Part shown: one piece after another, positions 59,719-64,000 of the stretch
Layout: each line of letters starts with the position of its first letter
Numbering within the stretch: the stretch's first letter is position 1
From: CAZDQL01 sp964507325
GTDB taxonomy: Bacteria > Planctomycetota > UBA1135 > GCA-002686595
Direction: 5' to 3'
Length of the DNA: 64,000 nt
Assembly (NCBI GenBank): GCA_964507325.1
Contig: CAZDQL010000024.1
Location: 1 to 64,000 of the forward strand
The notes under the pieces: generated by a model
The model's input: only the letters and a program-made list of their open reading frames with translations
Told to the model about the DNA's origin: nothing
Database searches by the model: none
Made by a program: the position numbers and the translations under genes

Positions 59719-61397
59719 TGGAAGGGCTGCGCACACGAACGTTGGTCGGAGGGGGGATGGGATTCGCCCTGGCCTTCGTGCTCGTCTCTGCACTCCTGCC
59801 TCCCCGAACCACCGCGATCGACGTGGTTTCGCCAGAGGAGCACTCGTCAGCGCCTGCGGAGGTGCGTGACACCGCGCTCGTCAGGCCGGAGCGCGGCGCT
59901 GAGGCGGCCCCGAGCGCTGCACAGGACACCCTCCCCGATGCCACGCCGTCGACTGCGGCCCCCGCAGTGGCGCCAGAGACCATCGGCGTAGTCCTGTACG
60001 GCGTCGTGACCAACCCCACGGGGGTGCCGTTGGACGATGCTTACGTGGTGGTGCCAGATCCGAACGGAGAGCGCACCTTCGCGCGGACCGGCGCCAGCGG
60101 CCGCTACTCCTTGGGCCCGTTGAGCCTGGAGACGCGACGCGCCGAAGTCGGGAAACTCGACTACCACGGCGACGAAGCAGCCCTCGAGCTCTCGGCCACC
60201 GAGCCCCTCCATCGCGTGGACTTCGTGCTGCGACCGAAGCAGCGCATCCGTGTGCGAATCGTGACGTCGGAGGGCGCTCCTGCGCTTCGGGCATTCGCTG
60301 AAACGGGGATCCGCGCATCAGTTCTGCAACTCGTCCCGGTCGCCACCCGCGAGGATCCAGGAGACGTCTTCACCGACGTGCACGGCAGTCTGAACAACAC
60401 CTTCGGCATCGGCACCTTCTGGGAAAACGGCTACCGCGGTCCCGAGCTGGGTCCCGAGGTCCACGGAACCGTGACCCTGCACGAAGATGGTCCCGCCTGG
60501 CTCTCCCTGGTGGCGGCTCACCAGGTGCTACGCAAGCAGCCAGTCGACCCCTCCACCGAGGAGGTGACCTTCGTCGTCGATCCAGAAGACGTGCTCGCGT
60601 TGCGCAGCGCGCTGCGTGCGACGCTGCTCGACGCGGCGAGTGGCGAGCCGATCGCCGGCGAGGTCTGGATCGTGGACAACCCCTTCCCCATGGGACAACC
60701 GACGGCAGTCGCATTGGATGGCACGGTGCTCGTCGAGGATGTCTGGCCCGGTAGGCGTTGGTTCATCGCGCAAGCGGAGGGTCGGGCCCAGCGCCTGCGC
60801 AGCGTGACTCTCGTCGCAGGCCAGGCCTTGGACCTCGGCGACGTGCTCCTGCACCAACCGGTCGCCCTACGTGGCCATGTCCACCTGAGCACTGGAGAGC
60901 CAGTGGAAGCGGAGCTCCAATGGGGCCGGCAGGAACCGGGGAGCAACCGCGTCGCGTGGGCGCGGCAGGTGTCCATTCGGAGCCGACCCGATGGGACCTT
61001 CGCGATCCAGGGCCTCGAGCCCGGCGTCTGGGTACTCCTCTCGCCCGGCCTTCCCGCCCACTCTCCTCGCCCCCACGATCCGAGCATGGCCTCCCTGCCC
61101 GTGCGCGCCGATGCGACGAGCGGTTCGGTCGAGGACCTCGAGCTCGTGCTACGGGAGACGCAGGCGGTCACCCTCGTGACCGAGGGTGTTAGCGAGCCCT
61201 GGCCGCGTGCCGTGGCGCTGGATGCGGCCGGTATTCCGGCGCGCTCCGCGTGGCTGGGACGCTTCGGCGACGAGACGCCACTGCATCTGGTGCCGGGACG
61301 CTACGTCGTCGTCGTCGAGCGCGATGGAGTCGAACTGGAACGCCGCACGCTGGTCGTCGGGACCGAGCCGCAGCGGCTGGAGCTCTCGGTCCATTGA
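59718..61397 (+). CDS. membrane-anchored carboxypeptidase-regulatory-like repeat protein (paralogue)
   Basis: 559 residues, GTG start overlapping the previous TAG by one base. Same layout as its neighbour: N-terminal helix (GFALAFVLVSALLPP), an Ala/Pro/Ser linker, then VLYGVVTNPTGVPLDDAYV and further beta-sandwich repeats. Similarity in the shared start is moderate, so the duplication is old. The pair may form a surface complex. Confidence 0.65.
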   Translation: MEGLRTRTLVGGGMGFALAFVLVSALLPPRTTAIDVVSPEEHSSAPAEVRDTALVRPERGAEAAPSAAQDTLPDATPSTAAPAVAPETIGVVLYGVVTNPTGVPLDDAYVVVPDPNGERTFARTGASGRYSLGPLSLETRRAEVGKLDYHGDEAALELSATEPLHRVDFVLRPKQRIRVRIVTSEGAPALRAFAETGIRASVLQLVPVATREDPGDVFTDVHGSLNNTFGIGTFWENGYRGPELGPEVHGTVTLHEDGPAWLSLVAAHQVLRKQPVDPSTEEVTFVVDPEDVLALRSALRATLLDAASGEPIAGEVWIVDNPFPMGQPTAVALDGTVLVEDVWPGRRWFIAQAEGRAQRLRSVTLVAGQALDLGDVLLHQPVALRGHVHLSTGEPVEAELQWGRQEPGSNRVAWARQVSIRSRPDGTFAIQGLEPGVWVLLSPGLPAHSPRPHDPSMASLPVRADATSGSVEDLELVLRETQAVTLVTEGVSEPWPRAVALDAAGIPARSAWLGRFGDETPLHLVPGRYVVVVERDGVELERRTLVVGTEPQRLELSVH

Positions 61398-61428
61398 CAC
61401 ACTCCCGGGTGCCACCTAGCGTCTGCAC

Positions 61429-62409
61429 ATGCTTTCAAATTCCGACCTGGAGCAGGTTCGCGAGCAGCTCGCGTCAAGCGGTGAGAAGCTCCTGTTGACC
61501 CTGCACGGAGTCGACGCCTCCAACGCGCTGTCGACAGCGCTGGGCGAGGTCGCCGAGCAGCTGCAGGGCTTCCTCGGAGCCAGCGTGGCGCTGGAAAGGG
61601 CTTCCGGAGCCGAGCCGCGCGTTCAGCCGGCACTCAGCATCGCCGCCAGCGGTCGCGGGACGATCCACTACGCCGCGTTGCCCGAGGGCCCGGAGGCGGC
61701 GCCCTTCCTGCAGGCCCTGTCGGGCGACTCCATCACCGGCACGGGGCAGCTCGACGAGGCGCAGCTCGCCGGGCTCGAGGACCCCGTGGGGCTTCTGGTC
61801 CTGATCGCGTCCGGTTGTCCGCACTGCCCCCGTGCGGTGCAGGCGGCCAATCGCCTCTCCGCGGCCAGTCCTTCGGTCACCACCACCGTCGTCGACGTGC
61901 AGCGCTTCGGCGACCTGGCCGAGAGTCTCGGCGCCCGGTCGGTTCCGATGACGATCATCGATGACGGTCTCGTCATCCAAGGCGTGACCTCCGCCAACGA
62001 GCTCCTGGCCAAGGTCCTTTCCCGCGGGACGGACGAGTACGAGCAGGCGGTCTTCGGCTCGCTCCTCGACGTCGGCCGTTTCGACGCAGCGGCGGAGACG
62101 GTCCTGAAGACCGATCACGGCGTAGCCCGATTCCTGCACGCCTGGTGCCGCAGCGCCACCTCGTCGCGCATGGCGATGATGATGGTCGTGGAGAGGGTCC
62201 TCGAGGCGGACCCGGCGGCACTGAACCCGGCGGTGGACGGATTGATCGAGTCCCTCGCCTCCGAAGATGCGGCGCTGCGCGGCGACACGGCGGACCTGCT
62301 CGGCCAGATCGGCGTCCCCCGGGGGATCGAGGCCCTGCGCCCACTGCTCGACGACCCCAATCCCGACGTGGCCGAGATCGCGGCCGAGGCGCTGGAAGAC
62401 CACGACTGA
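61429..62409 (+). CDS. thioredoxin-like / HEAT-repeat fusion protein
   Basis: 326 residues, no signal peptide. The first 205 residues resemble the tandem thioredoxin-fold module of AhpF or the glutaredoxin-like PDO proteins. A degenerate first fold is followed by a second with IASGCPHCPRAVQAA, active Cys C130 and C133, and cis-Pro in RSVPMTI. Residues 250-325 are HEAT repeats (LRGDTADLLGQIGVPRGIEAL). A cytoplasmic disulfide reductase with a protein-binding tail is inferred. Confidence 0.78.
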   Translation: MLSNSDLEQVREQLASSGEKLLLTLHGVDASNALSTALGEVAEQLQGFLGASVALERASGAEPRVQPALSIAASGRGTIHYAALPEGPEAAPFLQALSGDSITGTGQLDEAQLAGLEDPVGLLVLIASGCPHCPRAVQAANRLSAASPSVTTTVVDVQRFGDLAESLGARSVPMTIIDDGLVIQGVTSANELLAKVLSRGTDEYEQAVFGSLLDVGRFDAAAETVLKTDHGVARFLHAWCRSATSSRMAMMMVVERVLEADPAALNPAVDGLIESLASEDAALRGDTADLLGQIGVPRGIEALRPLLDDPNPDVAEIAAEALEDHD

Positions 62410-62468
62410 CCGCGGAGTCGGTCGACGATCTCCGCCAACGCCTCCCGTGGGCCCGCGTAGGTGGCGCG

Positions 62469-64000
62469 ATGTCCACCACGGCACCGAGCCCCTGGCGCCT
62501 GAACGTCGCTCGCCTCGCCTTCGTGGCTGCGATCGTGGGCGCCTGCGTGGCCGGCCACCGGAACCCGGGGGAGGCGGCGCGGGGGATGCGGCACTCCTTC
62601 CGCTTCACCGAGGCCTCCGCCGAGCTCGGTCTGATCCACGCCCACGAGCTGCCGACGATCGATCCGCTGGTGGAGCACATCCTGCCCCAGATCGTCGGTA
62701 CCGGCGCCTCGGTGGCCGCGGTCGACTTCGATGCGGATGGGTGGCTGGACCTCTACACGACGACGATGCGCGAGGGGGCACCCAACGCCCTCTTCCACAA
62801 CCGAGCGGGTGAGGAGTTCGAGGAGGTGGCGGCAGAGCGCGGGATCGCCGACCTGAACGCCGCGGGGGAGTTCGCCAGCCACGGCTCGCTCTGGGCGGAC
62901 TTCGACCGCGACGGGGACCAGGACGTGCTCGTCTACGGCTGGGGTCGCCAGCGCTTCTTCCTGCAGGAGGAGGGGCGCTTCGTGGACCGCTCCGAGGAGT
63001 CCGGGCTCGACCGCTGGATGAACGCGGCCGCCGGCGCGCTGCTCGACGTCGACCGGGACGGTCTCCTGGACGTCGTCCTCGGCGGGTACTACCGCGAGGG
63101 GATCGACATGTGGGACCTCCAGACGACCCGCATCCTCCACGAGGACAGCGAGTTCGCCCACAACGGGGGCACGAATTTCCTCTTCCTGAACCGCGGCGGC
63201 GGGCGCTTCGAGGAGGTCACCGAGCGCTACGGGATCGGCGGGGATCGCTGGACCTACGGCTTCGGCGCCGCGGACTTCGACGGGGATGGCTGGATCGACC
63301 TGTACGTGGCGAACGACTACGGCGCCGAGGAGCTCTTCCTCAACCGCGGGGGCGAGCGCTTCGAGTTCGCGCAGGGCCTGGGCCTCGACTACAAGTCGAA
63401 GAGCGGCATGTGCGTCTCCCTCGGCGACGTGACCAACCGGGGGATGCTCTGCGTGTACGTCACGAACATCTCGGAGTCCGGCTGGCTCTTCCAGGGGAAC
63501 AGCCTGCGGGTGAACCGCCTGGCGACGGGTGGCAAGCTCCCCAACATGGCCGAGGCGGCCCACGCCGCCCAGGACTGCGGTTGGGCCTGGGGCTCCGACT
63601 TCGGTGACCTCGACCTGGACGGCGACCAGGACCTGGTGGTCGTGAACGGCTTCCGGTCGGCGCATCCCGAGCGCAGCTACTGGTACCAGATGGACAAGCT
63701 CGCCGGCGCGTCGGGTCGCATCCTGGAGGACGCGGCGAACTGGCCGCCGTTCGAGGACATGAGCCTCTCGGGCTTCCAGCGCTCCCACGTCCTGCTCAAC
63801 CTCAGGAGCGGCCGCCGGATGGTGGACGTCGCCTCGGCGGTGGGGGTGGAGGACACTCTCGACGGGCGCTCGGTGGTGCTGGCGGATCTCGAGAACGACG
63901 GGGACCTGGACATGCTGGTCGCCAATCAGGACGGGCCGCTGCTCGCCTACTTGAACGACGTGTCCAGCGCAGCACGCTGGATCGGCTACGTGCTGCACGG
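62469..64000 (+). CDS. CRTAC1/ASPIC-UnbV-type FG-GAP repeat protein (3' end outside window)
   Basis: At least 510 residues from the ATG at 62469, open to the window end. A signal or anchor (VARLAFVAAIVGACVAG, possible lipobox) precedes repeated FG-GAP/VCBS calcium-binding loops of the type DFDADGWLDLY, DFDRDGDQDVLVY, DVDRDGLLDVVL, DFDGDGWIDLYV and DLDLDGDQDLVVV. These build a beta-propeller. The spacing and wording match CRTAC1 homologues, whose UnbV/ASPIC domain would follow beyond the window. Probably secreted, with an adhesive or binding function. Confidence 0.85.
   Translation, partial: MSTTAPSPWRLNVARLAFVAAIVGACVAGHRNPGEAARGMRHSFRFTEASAELGLIHAHELPTIDPLVEHILPQIVGTGASVAAVDFDADGWLDLYTTTMREGAPNALFHNRAGEEFEEVAAERGIADLNAAGEFASHGSLWADFDRDGDQDVLVYGWGRQRFFLQEEGRFVDRSEESGLDRWMNAAAGALLDVDRDGLLDVVLGGYYREGIDMWDLQTTRILHEDSEFAHNGGTNFLFLNRGGGRFEEVTERYGIGGDRWTYGFGAADFDGDGWIDLYVANDYGAEELFLNRGGERFEFAQGLGLDYKSKSGMCVSLGDVTNRGMLCVYVTNISESGWLFQGNSLRVNRLATGGKLPNMAEAAHAAQDCGWAWGSDFGDLDLDGDQDLVVVNGFRSAHPERSYWYQMDKLAGASGRILEDAANWPPFEDMSLSGFQRSHVLLNLRSGRRMVDVASAVGVEDTLDGRSVVLADLENDGDLDMLVANQDGPLLAYLNDVSSAARWIGYVLH

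Noticed and set aside
58099..61397. Recent tandem duplication
   Set aside because: The two neighbouring proteins share layout and domain type but little sequence beyond that, so an old duplication or independent recruitment is more likely than a recent event.

Overview
The window is very GC-rich, densely coded chromosomal DNA that I read as Planctomycetota. This is an inference from gene content: three sulfatase-superfamily proteins with export signals, a squalene-cyclase-like exported protein, a CRTAC1/FG-GAP protein, HEAT-repeat fusions, ECF sigma factors with zf-HC2 or membrane partners, a right-handed beta-helix protein, and a lectin with a C-terminal module like those of large planctomycete secretomes. 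Another deep-branching group of large-genome bacteria cannot be excluded. I saw no rRNA, tRNA, CRISPR array, prophage or transposase gene. Genes lie in short operons, often with 4-base ATGA or GTGA overlaps.

Layout. 1-4136 (minus): Tad-type pilus genes (prepilin peptidase, TadE-like, TadG-like, partial second TadE-like), divergent from a YhbP-like flavoprotein. 4714-7020: sulfatase-like lipoprotein. 7080-13201: a signalling and stress island with hemerythrin, two tandem universal stress proteins, a LuxR/NarL-type regulator, a three-PAS histidine kinase and a lone receiver domain. A palindromic operator-like site lies between kinase and regulator, and a long inverted repeat precedes the second stress protein. 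13200-17080: a MITE-like element, two degenerate pseudopilins, then GspM/PilO-like and GspL/PilM-like genes. The last two end an operon that begins with an ECF sigma factor and its anti-sigma factor (18569 to 14730). 18600-24473: ribBA, HEAT-cyclophilin, trypsin-like protease, squalene-cyclase-like protein. 24482-26122: a DsbD-N/ThuA fusion interrupted by one in-frame TGA that is followed by a well-formed SECIS-like hairpin, so it is a candidate selenoprotein. 26207-35286: purH, an AlbA_2 protein, a second copy of the MITE-like element, DUF1294, DUF255, CYTH, an exported HExxH protein, prfB with its programmed frameshift, and an AI-2E transporter. 35362-45140: sulfatase-like lipoprotein, beta-helix protein, arsR-arsM, lectin, membrane protein and M1 peptidase. 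45373-51078: FlgM-like protein, amino-acid dehydrogenase, ilvE, outer-membrane barrel, membrane-anchored sigma factor, lipoprotein. 51110-58092: tryptophanase with an exported LanC-like protein, a canonical sulfatase, DyP peroxidase and Tat-exported amidase. 58099-64000: two carboxypeptidase-regulatory-like proteins, a thioredoxin-HEAT fusion and a partial CRTAC1-type protein.

Themes. Much of the window concerns the cell envelope (pili, pseudopilins, sulfatases, proteases, lipoproteins) and its regulation by ECF sigma factors, plus oxygen or energy stress (hemerythrin, USPs, PAS kinase). The two observations I value most are the candidate selenocysteine gene at 24482-26122 and the pair of 194-196 bp elements with 23-bp terminal inverted repeats at 13200-13393 and 28531-28726.
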